DNA of 64,000 nucleotides, taken from contig NC_079495.1 in NCBI RefSeq assembly GCF_030052815.1, positions 32,397,967-32,461,966 on the forward strand, in the 5' to 3' direction. Under the pieces are notes generated by a model. The model saw only the letters and a program-made list of their open reading frames with translations. It had not been told where the DNA came from and did not search any database. Each line of letters opens with the position of its first letter. Positions within the stretch are counted from its first letter, which is position 1. Of the stretch, positions 1 to 10,827 are shown in pieces. The stretch comes from Hevea brasiliensis. Lineage: Eukaryota; Streptophyta; Magnoliopsida; Malpighiales; Euphorbiaceae. The position numbers and the translations under genes are program-made.

Positions 1-1477
1 GACCGGGGTTCCTTATATCCAAACAGCCTCTTTTACAAAGATCGATGCAAGAATGTACTCGGCCATTGTAGTGGAATCAAGAATGTACTGTTTGGAACAC
101 TTCTAACTAACTGCACCTCCAATACAAATGAACACAAACCCAGAAGTAGACTTTCTATCATTGATATCTGATTGGAAATCAGAATCAGTATAATCATCCA
201 ACTACAAGTCACCACCTCCATAAATCAAGAATAAATCCTTAGTTCTTCTCAAGTACTTAAAGATATTCTTAACAACTATTCATTGTTCCAAACCTAGATT
301 GGATTGAAACCTGCTAGTCAAACTAACAGCACATGTGATATCCGGCCTAGTACACAACATTGCATAAATCAAACTTGTAATAGCCGAATCATATGGAATC
401 CTAGCCATTTTATCTCTCTCCTCAGGTGTCTTTGGAGACATCTCTTTAGAAAGGTGGATACCATGTCTCACTGGTAACAATCCTATCATGGAATCAAGCA
501 TGTTAAACCTCTTTAACACATTTTCCAAGTATAAACTTTGGGATAAACCAATTATTCTTTTCATTCTATCTTTATAGATTCGAATCCCAAGAAATAGGTT
601 GCCTCTCCTAAGTCTTTCATGGAGAATGTATTTGACAATCATACCTTTACAGTTGTTAACATACCTGTGTCATTACCCATCAATAAAATGTCATCCACAT
701 ATAAGATAAGGAAAGTGACAGCACTATCACTAACCTTCTTATATACACATGGCTCATCCTCATTTTTTATAAAACCAAATGGCTTAATGGCTTCATCAAA
801 ACGGATGTTCCAACTCCTTGAAGCTTGTTTCAACCCATATATGGATCGCTTTAGCTTGCATACCTTGGAACCATCTTGGGATTCAAAACCCCTAAGTTGT
901 TCCATGAAAATGTTTTCTTCAATATATCCATTGAGAAAAGCTATTTTGACATCCATCTGCCAAATCTCATAATCATAGTATGCAGCTATTGCTAATAGAA
1001 TCCTAATTTATTTAAGCATGGCAACAGGCATGAAAGTCTCCTCATAATCGATTTCTTGCCTTTGGCAAACCCTTTCTCTACTAGTCTTGCTTTGTTGGTC
1101 TTTACCTTTCCACCAGAACCAATTTTCTTCTTGAAAACCCATTTGTTCCCAATAGGTACAATACCTTCAGGTGGGTCAACAAGATCCCAAACTTGATTCT
1201 TATACATGGAATCAATCTCAGATTTTATAGCATTAATCCATTTTGAAGAGTCTATATTTGATATAGCTTTTTCATAGGTAAGTGGATCATGTCCATGATC
1301 CACTTCTTCATGAGTAAACAACTCTTGTTCTTCTTCATGAAGAAAACTATATCTCACTGGTGGGTGAGATATCCTGGTTGATCTGCGAGGAACAGCTGTA
1401 GATATTTCATCAATAGGTGTAGGTTGACTAGATGGATCTATATCCATCTGATCTATTGGTTGGTCAGAATTCTTCAA
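1..1477 (-). pseudogene. pol: copia linker, reverse transcriptase and RNase H remnant (element O)
   Basis: The 1477-992 segment carries the linker (SHPPVRYSFLHEEEQ) and the RT N-terminus (NQVWDLVDPPEGI, GNKWVFKKKIG). A frameshift near 1060 turns the conserved fingers region into unrelated sequence. The 956-639 frame has the RT palm with an intact YVDD catalytic motif. The 642-280 frame continues with the RT connection, where the usual HW is replaced by Q-stop. RNase H (YTDSDFQSD, RKSTSGFVF) continues below 280 with a stop in place of Gln in the DLQLD motif. At least three lesions rule out a functional polymerase. Confidence 0.85.
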
Positions 1478-1519
1478 TTTTAACTCTATTTGCCTTTCTT
1501 TGCCTCCTTCTTAAACAAA

Positions 1520-1783
1520 CTATTGTTCAAGAAATGTGACATCTCGACTTACCACATCCTTTTGTGATGTAGGCAAATAAAAATAATATCCCAAACTCTC
1601 TTTTGGATATCCAACAAATTGACCCTTTTCTGATCTGGTTTCCAATTTATCAGTGTTCAGCTTTTCGATATAAGTTGGACAACCCCAAATCTTAACATGC
1701 TTAAGACTTGATTTTCTTCCATGCCATATCTCATAAGGTGTGGAAGATACTAATTTTGATGGAATCCTATTCAGAATATGCAA
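1520..1783 (-). pseudogene. pol: copia integrase C-terminal fragment (element O)
   Basis: This 87-residue frame matches the region after the copia integrase catalytic core, with the motifs YEIWHGRKSSLKHVKIWGC and GQFVGYPKESLGYYF. The D,D,E catalytic residues and the HHCC zinc-binding region lie upstream in intact elements and are missing here because the element is cut at about 1790. The frame ends in two closely spaced stop codons (FLEQ, stop, FV, stop). The same stretch in elements A, B and M reads through at this point. Confidence 0.85.
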
Positions 1784-1788
1784 AGCTG

Positions 1789-1967
1789 ATTTTAAAAATT
1801 TTAAATGGCAAATACAAATCCAAAAACATATTAAAAGAGTTTTAATATATTGTTTATCATTGAAATCAAATAGTTAAAAATAAATCTTGTATGATGCATG
1901 TGACCCTAGGTGAAAATTTTTGAATTCAATGATATAAACTTGTGTTTTTCACGCTTTCGTTCTTTCA
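1789..1967 (+). repeat. 3' end fragment of an Angela LTR (sense orientation)
   Basis: About 180 bp match the sense-strand end of the B 5' LTR (31375-31550). The match includes AAATGGCAAATACA, the ATTAAAAGAGTTTTAAT stretch, TGCATGTGACCCTAGG and the terminus CGCTTTCGTTCTTTCA. The remaining LTR, about 1.9 kb, is absent. After the terminus comes TTGGGCTC instead of a clean primer-binding site. The fragment points opposite to the adjoining body O, so the two are not parts of one intact element. Confidence 0.8.
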
Positions 1968-2198
1968 TTGGGCTCAAAAAGTAATGATATATAAAATGAG
2001 GAAACTAATCACTAGAGGTGCCTTTTGGTGGAATAGCCTGGAGGGTTGGAAGAACTCCAGGATTAAGCGTGCTCGCTTGAGAGAAATCCTAGGATGGGTG
2101 ACCTCCTGGGAAGTTCTCCATTCCACCTATGGGACAAAACCGTGAGGCTTATGGCCAAAGCGGACAATTCCTCTAGTGCTTGGAGCCCGATCGTTACA
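1968..2198 (+). mobile_element. Cassandra-like TRIM solo LTR, 5'-truncated
   Basis: Cassandra elements are short non-coding LTR retrotransposons whose LTRs carry a 5S rRNA domain. Here the order of landmarks fits: a TATA-like stretch (ATATATAAAATGAGG), GGTGCCTTTTGGTGG, the 5S-like block at 2052-2118, then AAAACCGTGAGG, GGCCAAAGCGGACAATT and a terminus CGTTACA. These flanking phrases are ones I associate with Cassandra LTRs, from memory. The left end merges with the Angela LTR fragment, so the TG start is not resolved. No primer-binding site or second LTR follows, so this is a solo or truncated copy. Confidence 0.75.
2052..2118 (+). promoter_or_regulatory. 5S rRNA-like internal Pol III promoter domain in Cassandra LTR
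   Basis: The stretch reads AACTCC, then ATTAAGCGTGCT (box A-like), GAGAGAAATCC (intermediate element region) and AGGATGGGTGACCTCCTGGG AAGTT (box C). Box C is identical to plant 5S rRNA until its last base. Box A to box C spacing is the same as in the true gene. The 5' half of 5S rRNA is missing, so this is not a functional 5S gene. Whether it still binds TFIIIA is unknown. Confidence 0.8.
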
Positions 2199-3236
2199 CG
2201 GCCTGTGTAAAGCCCCTTGACAGCAATTCTGATGCAACTTTTCTTGCTTCCAACTCGACCCAGATGGACTCCTAATGCTTTTAAGACTCTGAAATTAGGG
2301 TTTTTACACCAAATATAAATATAACAAGTCAAGAATTGAAAGGGGGAGAATTAACATTCAAGGATGCACATCAACTTCAAAGGAGGGAAAGGAGAAACAA
2401 GATCTGCAAGATTGCTAGAAGGGATTTCCAGCTAAAGTTCCAAAAGTCCAACGCTGCAACTCTCCTTCTGGGTTCTTTCACTTTATTATCTTCTTATGTC
2501 TTTTCTTTATCTTTTTATAAACTTGATTGTAAAACTCACTATGTGTGAGTAGTCTCTTTATTCTAGGGTTAGGGATGTAGCACTCTCAATTTAATTATGG
2601 ATCTGATTTGATTTTATTTAATATATTGGGGGTTTTGTTCTTTGATTCAATCTCTTGTGTTCTTAATGCATGTTATGTGTTGGTACCCACCTAGCTATGA
2701 TCTAAGATACTAATTGAAGAACTGAAAGATAAAGATTAGTATTAGAAAATCAGGATTTTGAACTAAGGAAGTTTGACCTAGAGATAGGCTGATTACCTTT
2801 GTGGAGTTTCAAAATTAATCAAAGATCTTAAAGGGTTTTAATTAATTTAATCAACATGAAAGTAGGGTTTAGGTTAATTAAAATACACCTTGAGTGCCTT
2901 GAGAGAGGACTTAAGATAACTTAGAATTAATTTCCATTAAAGTAATAATCTCCCATTTATTGAATGAATTAGATTGATTCTATAATTGATTGAAGTGTGA
3001 ACTCCCAGTTCTAGAATGCCTTTATCCATTAATATTCAAGTTTAGTTAATTATTTTAGATTTTATTTCTTTTAATTTAGATTTAATTACTATTTTTATAC
3101 AATTCGATTGTCTAGATAATTAAAATCACTATAATTCGGTACTCAACACGGTCCTCGTGGGAATGATATTTTACTCATCACTTTATTACTTATAAGTGAT
3201 CCGTGCACTTGCAGTGATTGTAAAACCAGTAAACAA
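2199..3236 (+). repeat. Probable 3' part of an Athila/Tat-type gypsy LTR (left end of K)
   Basis: AT-rich non-coding sequence. From about 2570 it shows phrases typical of Athila/Tat LTR ends as I remember them: GACCTAGAGATAGG, repeated ATTAATTTAATC-like stretches, then CGGTCCTCGTGGGAATGATA and CCGTGCACTTGCAGTG at 3190-3216. No TG start, primer-binding site or matching second LTR was found, so the extent is approximate. The stretch 2199-2560 has no assignable similarity; its short reading frames show no recognisable domain. Confidence 0.45.
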
Positions 3237-4176
3237 TGTCTCTTCATCTTCTCCTTAACTTTCTCTCAAAGCCTCCAGCAGAGAACCTTGTGCTTTTCTT
3301 CCATAACTAATTTCAATAGAAATTAGAAGTTATTACTCTTGAATGAGTGTAGACCCCTAGTTTTTGATTCATATAGATCTTACACATCTGAGGCAATATA
3401 AAGCCCAACAATAAAAACTTCAAATGGCTTCAAGAATGTTGAAGATACTAGAGAAATGTTCTCCATGTTAAAAATAAAAATTAAATAGTTTTATAAAGAA
3501 AAATATAAAAAAATAATAAATAAAAAAAAGGTTAGAAAGAGTGGTAGGCCTATAAGCAAAGGCATGGACCTCCTTAGACCCAACCCAGTACTGTACTGAA
3601 TCAGAGCAAGCCCATAGAGTGCCAACTAGAGCAAGGCCCATTTAGACCTTCCCAAAGCCCATATTCGGTGAACACGAATGGCAGAGGAGTGAATCTGGCC
3701 TTCATTTTGCACATAAGAAAAAATTAGACAAAAAAAGGAAGAAAAAATATGAGAGGATATTAAAAAAAAATTAAATAAAAATGCAAAATAAGTGGCCAAT
3801 CTCCTTGTTGGCCGAATATCAGAGAGAGAATAAGGAAGAAATATACTATTTTAGCTAAAAAAGGAAGCTACCAGCTCTTTCTTGGCTAAAAGGAAAAATA
3901 TCTACTTTTTCTTTCCAGAAAATAAATAAAAAGAAAATTAAAAAAAAATAACTTTTAGGCAAGCTTGTTCAAAAATTAGAGTGAGAGAGAGTGAGAGGGA
4001 GAGAATATCTTGAAAATCAACTTACTCAATAAGCTCACCTATAGAGTGGATCAACTAGCCACTCATAATAAAATGCTTGAGAATTAGATTATTAAGTAGG
4101 CTAGCTCCTCAAGTAAGGTGCTTGGTAAACTACCTAGCCAACTAGAGATGAACCCAAAAGAGCATTACAATGCTAG
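3237..4176 (+). other. Unassigned AT-rich sequence, probably leader/gag-side region of K
   Basis: There is no convincing reading frame. Three A-rich stretches (about 3460-3540, 3715-3790 and 3880-3960) separate short unique pieces such as 3540-3700. The final 150 bases continue on the other side of LTR L after one copy of the GCTAG target duplication is removed, so this sequence belongs to the same host element as the gag fragment at 6293-6600. A normal gag N-terminus cannot be recognised. Confidence 0.4.
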
Positions 4177-6287
4177 TGAAGGAGTGGAAGTATGAAAATT
4201 ATTAGTTTAGAACATTAAATTCAAAAATTTTATTCTAGGGTCTCGTGCATCATGCAAGATTCAATTTTTACCTATTGATATCAATGTTCAATTGCATATT
4301 AAAACTCTTTTAATATGTATTTGGATCTATGTTTTCCATTTAAGATTTTATAATTAATAGATTAATTCATTAGAACCGTAGATTAAATAAAAAACATGTG
4401 CACTAACCTTTTGATGCACTGTAGTTGTGTTTGGTACCTTTGGGAAGCACCTAGGACACCAGATGTTGTCTCTCTAGCTTGTCCACACCAAGATCACCAA
4501 TGGCAGCCTCTTGAACAGCTTCTCAAGCCTTTCCAATCAATTAGAAATTGAGGTTTTGCCTTTTAGTGAGGTTGCAGATGTATATTAGACACTAGAAACG
4601 ATTTCTACTAATTTTAATTCAAGAGAATGTTGGCAATTCTCTTTGAATTGATGAGAGATGAAGAAGAAGAGAGGAAGAGGGATGAAAGGAGGTGGCACCT
4701 TTTGATAAAAAATCAGAATGCTTGTTTTGTTCTTTTATCCTTTCCCTTATATAGCTAGGTCAACACTTAAAACCCTTGCCACATGTCATCTTCTGATTGG
4801 CTCATAATTTTAATTGACCTAATTACATTAAGCCAAGTGTCAACGCTAGTTTAGTCTTGACTTTGATCATCTTACATGATTGGAAGAGAAATGGCAAGCT
4901 TATGTGTAGTGCCATGTGTCACCATCTCATGGTGCCACATGTCACCCTGTGAAATGACTAAATTACTCTTGTGTCTTAATTTTGAGTTCTCAATCCAAAA
5001 TAATTATTTCTCTTCTTCTAATCAATTTATATCAAATATAAATTAATTAATTAAACTCTATTAATTAATTTCTCATAATTAAATTCATATTTAAACACTT
5101 TAAATATAAATTTAACTTATACTATACATCCAATAAGCTAGATTTGGTTTCAAGCCATGCTAGGGACTTTGCAATCTAATTGCAAACTAAACCTATTTAA
5201 TTAATGAATTAAACTCTTTAACTAATTAATTAAATCACATTTAACTTAGTGATTACTTGTGTATGTGTGTCACTCACTAGGCTCATCAATAATTGGCAAT
5301 GAGATATGATATTAACTCTTAATATCAATAGAACTCTTTCTTACCATAAATGATTTCTCTAAATCATTTTAGGCACCTTATAGACCATGATTAACACCTA
5401 GCATAGCATGCCATGGCCACCCAATTAGTAATAAGGAATACCTTAAATAAACCTTTTATCATATGTTACCATGCGCTAGAATCTCTCTGTTACAAAATCC
5501 CAATTCTAGCTGGAGTCATGGTTTATGTCAAACTCCATTTGCTATGAATATTATGTTCTCTTTTAATTCCAGTTCTTGATTAAAATGATTTTCTCATCAG
5601 AAATTCTTTTTTGATTAAATCTATCTGTCCTGGCCAAGAACTTGAAACATCAAGAATAATTAAATGAACATAGGATTTTATCCCTATTTACTTAGGGTAA
5701 CAGATTCCATCTTGATCAACACCTACTTCCATATATAACTAGTAGGAGCCAACATATGCCCATATACCTATACACAGTATATGTATGAAAAGCAGTATCA
5801 AACTCAAACCACCTATATACAAGATGACTGTGCTATCTCGGGTCTAAAGATTATATACACTGATATGATTTATGACAATGCATTGACAAGAGTAAACTCC
5901 ATGTTCTTGTCATAAGTGTTACTGGTTCGGCCTACTTATCATGAATAAGTGCCTATCATATTTGTTATATGGCATGAGACTCACCATTTTATCTTATTTA
6001 TATCTCATATAAATACATTAGGAACAAACATGAATACAATCTTTCTAGATAAGTCATGTCATGTGTGAAGTATCATCGATTGTGAACCAATTTATGATAC
6101 TTTGTGTTAGAAATACTGTCACTCATATTCTTAACAACTTAAGAATAGAATTTATAACAAAATATCAATGGACCTTTTCTATTACACATAAATATATTAT
6201 GTAAACGGAAAAGTGAAAATGCCTTTTATTAATAAAACGTGTACAAGATACATACTAAATGATATGCTCTAGAGCATACTGCTAACA
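4177..6287 (-). mobile_element. Solo Angela-type LTR L, TSD GCTAG
   Basis: A complete 2111-bp LTR running TGAAGGAGTGG...TGCTAACA on the plus strand, so its sense strand is minus and starts TGTTAGCAGTATGCTC. It is flanked by perfect 5-bp duplications GCTAG at 4172-4176 and 6288-6292. No internal region is present, which is the usual product of recombination between two LTRs of one element. Near the sense start it holds a perfect 14-bp palindrome, ATGCTCTAGAGCAT (6264-6277). It is inserted in K. Confidence 0.92.
4747..4754 (-). promoter_or_regulatory. Putative TATA box of Angela LTR L
   Basis: The minus strand reads GCTATATAAGGG. The same position in the other Angela LTRs has CTATATAAG (M 3' LTR), CTATTTAAG (A) or AATTATAAAAGG (G), so a TATA-like core is kept while the flanks vary. 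Transcription start was not determined. Confidence 0.5.
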
Positions 6288-6292
6288 GCTAG

Positions 6293-6600
6293 TACATTAA
6301 GAAGTAGAAGGCTAGTAGAGAAACAACCAGGTAATGGTGTGCAAGAAAGAGGGGGAGTGAATGAAGCTAAAAAGGCTCCACTAGTGAGAGAGGAGAAAAT
6401 GCTTGAAGACAAGTCTGTTAAGGAAAAGGAAGCCAAATACATACCTCCCAAACCATATGTCCCACCTTTGCCTTTTCCACAAAGGGCACTAAAGGCGAAG
6501 CTTGATGCTCAATTTGGGAAGTTCTTAGAGGTGCTCAAAAAGCTCTATATCAACATCCCATTCATGTAAGCTCTTTCCCAAATGCCATCCTATGCAAAAT
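6293..6600 (+). pseudogene. gag: Athila-like gag C-terminal fragment (K, part 1)
   Basis: The open frame 6339-6569 carries a basic/acidic linker and then PPKPYVPPLPFPQR, LDAQFGKFLEVLKKLYINIP. This is the conserved stretch between gag and the zinc-knuckle/protease region of Athila/Tat-type gypsy elements. A stop follows INIPFM where the family normally continues with EAL...MPSYAK. The next bases still encode ALSQMPSYAK in the same frame, so the stop is a point lesion. The frame then runs into solo LTR F and resumes at 10241. Confidence 0.75.
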
Positions 6601-7714
6601 TGTAACACCCCTCACCTGACTACAGTTTAGCCGAGCAAGACATGTCACACTCAGTGCCGGAGCACCCTATTTTATCGTACTTTATTTCTTTAATAATTTT
6701 GTTCTCATTATTTTTTTTTAATATCAATTATTTTTCTATGGAGAAACCAGCGGAGTTTCCCCTGTTTCTATTATCATTTGGCGTATTTTACTATTCACCT
6801 ATTTGAAATTCAACAATATTTTCAAAATAAAATCTCATAATCATCTCATATTTAAATTCTCATATTCATTTCCATCCACTTTCCTTCATACTCCATTCAC
6901 ATATCAAAATTTACATATTTCCATTAATTTACATAATATACAAATTAATTATATATGAAAAAGCTAATTTATTAATTTACATCACATTTCTATTAATTAC
7001 CTGTTCGTAATCTACATTACAATATAATATCTAACATTTTATACAAAATATAAAATATGATTTATATGGGCCCTATCTACATGCATTGCTGAGGAGGTGA
7101 CAACCTTGAACCCTTCTGACACTTCTGTAGATCTGGACTTCAAAATCCCATTCTAATGTCCATTGGGTTTTGCCTTCAGTACCTGTGTGAAGGAAACAAA
7201 TCCACCATGCTAAGCATTTCTACTTAGTGGTGTAATAATATAACAAGAAATAATGTATACAAATAAAGAAAGAATCAAGTATTCTGAATATTCAAGTATC
7301 AATTTGATTTAAAATGACATTTCTAGTATTAACTATCTTATATACTAATTTGGTCCTCTTTGGAAGTACTGAGTTTATAGCTTTACAGTATAATATTCAA
7401 TATACATTTTATTCTAGGAGTATTGTATTTGAGACCTCTCTACGATTCTGCAAATTGTATTTTTGTTATATTTCTATTGCTAATCTTTTTTTCACATTTT
7501 ATTTAATACTTTCTAATGTTTTTAATTGCTAATATGCTTAAATAATTTCAATAATTTACACTGCTCAGGTAACCTACGAGAGGCTGACTAAACTAGATAA
7601 CAAGTCATTGGCACTAGACACCGCGGTGCCTTGGGCCGTCATACCATGGGACACGGAATGTCAACCACGTATGCAGTCAGTATGGCTAAAAAGCCATGAT
7701 AACACATAATCGAG

Positions 7715-7804
7715 CATAAAAGCCATGAGTGCGGGCATAAAGCCATGAGTACGAGCATAAAGCCATGAGTGCAGACATAAAGCCATGAATACAGGCATAA
7801 AGCC
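7715..7804 (+). repeat. 20-bp tandem repeat in LTR F
   Basis: About 4.5 head-to-tail copies of a 20-bp unit resembling CATAAAGCCATGAGTGCRGG, the first copy one base longer. The copies differ by a few substitutions. The corresponding part of the H LTR has only AAAGCCATGAAATCA-like single copies, so expansion happened in the F lineage. Confidence 0.75.
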
Positions 7805-10015
7805 TTTCACAGTACTAAAACAATACCCTATTGGCATGCCAATCTATCCAATCTGACGCACGTGTCTAGGTAATACATGGGTACATTAGTACCATTAAGC
7901 ATTAATATGTATTATTTTATCATTATTTCATTATAAGGTTCAATTAGTGAAAACATAAATTCCTAAATCACAATTACACGTAATTCATGCATTTCTCGTA
8001 ATTTATACATTCATCATTCCATTCATGATAATTGCAATTCACATTGATCAATTTTCGAGTACTATTTGTACATCGAAATATTTTCCTAAGGCCCTCCATA
8101 TGGATTATTCCTTTATGTTTTAGAGTCACTAAAGTTTAAGAATTTTTAATTCACTAATTATACTATATATATTAGTACTCATAATAGCTTTTTTAATTCC
8201 TTTTTATTATTCCTTATGTTTTTGGGGTTACTATTCTCACATTACTATTCACTCAATTTATTGACATTTTCATACATAATAGTTACATGAGTTCTAATCA
8301 CATAGATTTACTATATTTTGGTTCCCAAAAGTGTTGGCATTAGTTGCCAATCATTACTTCTGACCAATTGAGAATAAATCAAAATTTTCAATTTTGGGTG
8401 CTCAAGTTCATTGTTCCATTAGGCCATTCTACAGTGAGAATTTGGCCAAATGTTCTACATCAAAGTTATTCCTTATTATATCTAGATACATTGCACTTTT
8501 TGAATCACCCCATTTGGAGTTTTCTAACTCAAGTTATGGCTATTTCACCATAACTGGTTGGATTGCCTTTACCCAGAAGTTCTGGGCAATTTTTGGTTCT
8601 GCCAGATTTGGTAGTTCAAATTTGGCTAGCAATTTCATTTAGTTAAGTCTAGAATTTGAGTTTATGTTCTCCATGAAAGTTGTTTTAATTTTTCTAAGCT
8701 TTCCATCAATATAAATTTTAGGTCAATTGGACCTTTCTACACTGAGTTGTGACCAAATGAATGAACATTGTTCATTTGGTCATTTTGCACAGGCAGAATT
8801 GGTGCTAACCAGATTTGATCAATTTTTAGGCATCATAAATTTGTTTTCTGGACAGAGTTCCTCCATCAAAATTGTGCCATTATATGTCTAATTTCATTTC
8901 CAATTGGCCTTGCACCAATTGAACCTACACAACTCAAGTTATTGCTGCCCAAACTTGCTGGACTCACATCCAGACCTGCACGGCACATTGAACAGCATAC
9001 CTAACCTCAATTCCCTTAGCACCATTCACTCAATTTCCTACTCAAACATGACCAAATGGTCACTAATTGACCATTACAACTTCTTTTCATCAATATATAA
9101 ATAAAATCCCAATTTTGGTGCCCAAACCCTAACTCCAACAACTACAATTCTTCATATACATACAATCCATGAATTAAAACACCAAAATCATGTTCAATGA
9201 CAGCCATACACAACTATTATACAATCAAATTGATGAAACCTTAGGTACCTTAAGGCTGCAGAAATTTCATGGGGCAAGTTCATACATCTTTAATTCATTT
9301 TTCATCAAATTTTCAACTTAACTCAACTTAGATTCATGCTTAGAAAAGAGTGGAAGCAAGAAAGTTGGCACTAACCTTAACTTAGTCACTTTTTAAGACT
9401 TCAAAACTTCACTTTCTTCCTTGCTTTTTGCTGTCCAAAGCTTGCTCTAGGGGTGAGGATGAGTTTTTATGGAGGAAAGCTAGGGTTTTGAGGTGGTTTG
9501 GTGTGTTATCTAAAGCTTGGTGGAGCTTTAATGGTGGAAAGGGAGAGGGAGCTAGTTCGGCCAGCTGAAGAAGAAAGGAGAATCTGATTTTTTTTTTCTT
9601 TAATTTCTACCCATTTTCTCATTTTAAGTGGTTTAAAGACATGTGTCACAATGTGATTGGGTGGGAGTATTTTAATGACATCATAATGATGTCAAAATTC
9701 CAAATTTCCTTCATTTTCTTTCCTTTTTTTTCTACTCGTTTTCAATTCAAGTTTTAGCAATATTTATTCACATTTTATGTCATGTAAATTATTTATTTAA
9801 CTAGACTAGTTGACCAAAAATCATCTCTGAGGACGAAATGACCAAAATGTCCTTTATTTGGCTTATTGAGCCAAAATCGTCTGTACTGATCTAAAAATTT
9901 CTTAAGCATTTTCTTGGCATTCTAATGCCACCGAAACCTCAATGACTCTTCTCTGGAGTCCCAAAAATTATTTTATGAATTTTCTCCTGGGTTTAGGGCT
10001 CCTAGCTATGAAGAT

Positions 10016-10068
10016 CGCAACTTTCCACTGTGTTACCCATCGTTAGGGCACTGGCTCATTCAACTTGG
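10016..10068 (-). promoter_or_regulatory. 5S-rRNA-like block in LTR F
   Basis: On the minus strand the order is CCAAGTTGAATGAGCC, CCCTAACGATGGGTAACAC and TGGAAAGTTGCG. It lies 167 bp from the sense start of the LTR and corresponds to the better preserved blocks in E (49112-49165) and N (63655-63699). It is more decayed than those. A functional promoter role is only inferred. Confidence 0.45.
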
Positions 10069-10240
10069 TTGTATTTTATTTCTAAATTTTTTTCTAAATC
10101 TTTCTTATTATTATTTGAATTATTTATGACTCCTCACTCTAGTGTAAATATTTTTCCAAACGTTCTAGCTGTCCGGACCGACACGGGTCACTGGAACAAT
10201 AGAATATACGGAATTGCTACAGTGAGGATGTTACAAAAAT

Positions 10241-10400
10241 TCTCAAAGAAGATCGAATCTAACAAAATGAGGCTTGGGGAGTATGAGACAATAGCATTGA
10301 CTAAGGAGTGCAGTGCAATTCTTCAAAACAAGCTTCCTCCATTCTTAAAGATTTGGGTAGCTTCTCCATTTCTTATTCTATTAGATCATTGAATATTGAT
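10241..10400 (+). pseudogene. gag: Athila-like gag C-terminal fragment (K, part 2)
   Basis: This continues the frame cut by LTR F. It encodes residues matching the LGEYETIALTKECSAILQNK and LPPFLK motifs of Athila/Tat gag-protease linkers (10272-10353). Downstream the conserved DPGSFTIPC-type stretch is lost, so the link to the protease is out of register or deleted. Confidence 0.65.
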
Positions 10401-10404
10401 AGGG

Positions 10405-10720
10405 ATTTTTGTTTTGTTATCTTGGTGCTAGTGTGAGCTTAATGCCCTTATCAATATCTGAGAAGTTGAAATTAGGATAGCTCAAATCAACCACCATTTC
10501 TCTACAGTTGGAGGATAAATCAATAAAATACCCTATAGGAATTCTAGAGAATATTCCACTTAAGGTTGGTAAGTTCTTCATCCCAATTAACTTTATGGTG
10601 CTTGATATGAAGGAGGATGTCAGAATCTTAATAATATTTGGAAGACCATTCTTGGCTACTGCTGTAGCTAATATTAATGTGAAAAATGGGAGTTTAACAT
10701 TGAAGGTGGGATAGGAGGAA
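10405..10720 (+). pseudogene. pro: Athila-like aspartic protease (K), catalytic Asp lost
   Basis: The retropepsin signature appears as FCYLGASVSLMPLS near 10410-10445. In the family this is CDLGAS, so the catalytic Asp codon GAT has become TAT (Tyr). After a break the frame 10508-10714 encodes LEDKSIKYPIGILENI, VDFVILDM-like INFMVLDMKED and the flap/C-terminal motif IIFGRPFLATA, then ends at a stop after LTLKVG. No reverse transcriptase follows before insertion I at 10828. Confidence 0.75.
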
Positions 10721-10827
10721 ATAGAATTTAATCTATTTGATACTCCTAATCCAACAATTGAAGTGTATTCTTGTTTTAGTGGATGTGATAGAATAAAACA
10801 ATGAAATTGCAGATGGTGCAAAACATG

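Larger units (their letters stand above)
1..1792 (-). mobile_element. Angela-type Ty1/copia remnant (element O), body only
   Basis: This is the pol half of a copia element, read on the minus strand, whose RNase H end runs out of the window at base 1. Domain order in the sense direction is integrase tail, linker, reverse transcriptase, RNase H, as in Ty1/copia. The sequence is closely similar to the bodies of elements A, I and M in this window. Near base 15 the text jumps directly from one part of RNase H to another compared with element I, so about 125 bp are deleted. At about 1789-1792 the integrase is cut off and joined to the end of an Angela LTR in the opposite orientation. The junction therefore comes from rearrangement, not from a normal element end. 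Confidence 0.85.
6601..10235 (-). mobile_element. Solo Ty3/gypsy (Tekay-like) LTR F, TSD AAAAT
   Basis: A 3635-bp unit with ends TGTAACACCCCTCAC...GTGAGGATGTTACA. It is flanked by perfect 5-bp duplications AAAAT at 6596-6600 and 10236-10240. Its minus strand begins TGTAACATCC and shares with the H, E and N LTRs the early block GTGACC...GTCCGGACAGCTAGAA, so the sense direction is minus. Blocks such as GGACGAAATGACCAAAATG near 9830 also match the H LTR. There is no internal domain. It interrupts the gag/protease region of K. Long LTRs fit the Tekay/Del chromovirus group, but this copy encodes no protein. Confidence 0.88.

Noticed and set aside
2052..2118. Functional 5S rRNA gene
   Set aside because: Only the 3' half of the gene is present, embedded in LTR landmarks, with no terminator run or tandem array.
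2336..2548. 70-codon frame near the left end of K
   Set aside because: It has no recognisable domain, lies in LTR-like sequence and is of a length expected by chance.
8344..8642. Overlapping plus-strand frames in LTR F
   Set aside because: They lie antisense in a solo LTR and correspond to non-coding LTR blocks that also occur, with stops, in the H LTRs.
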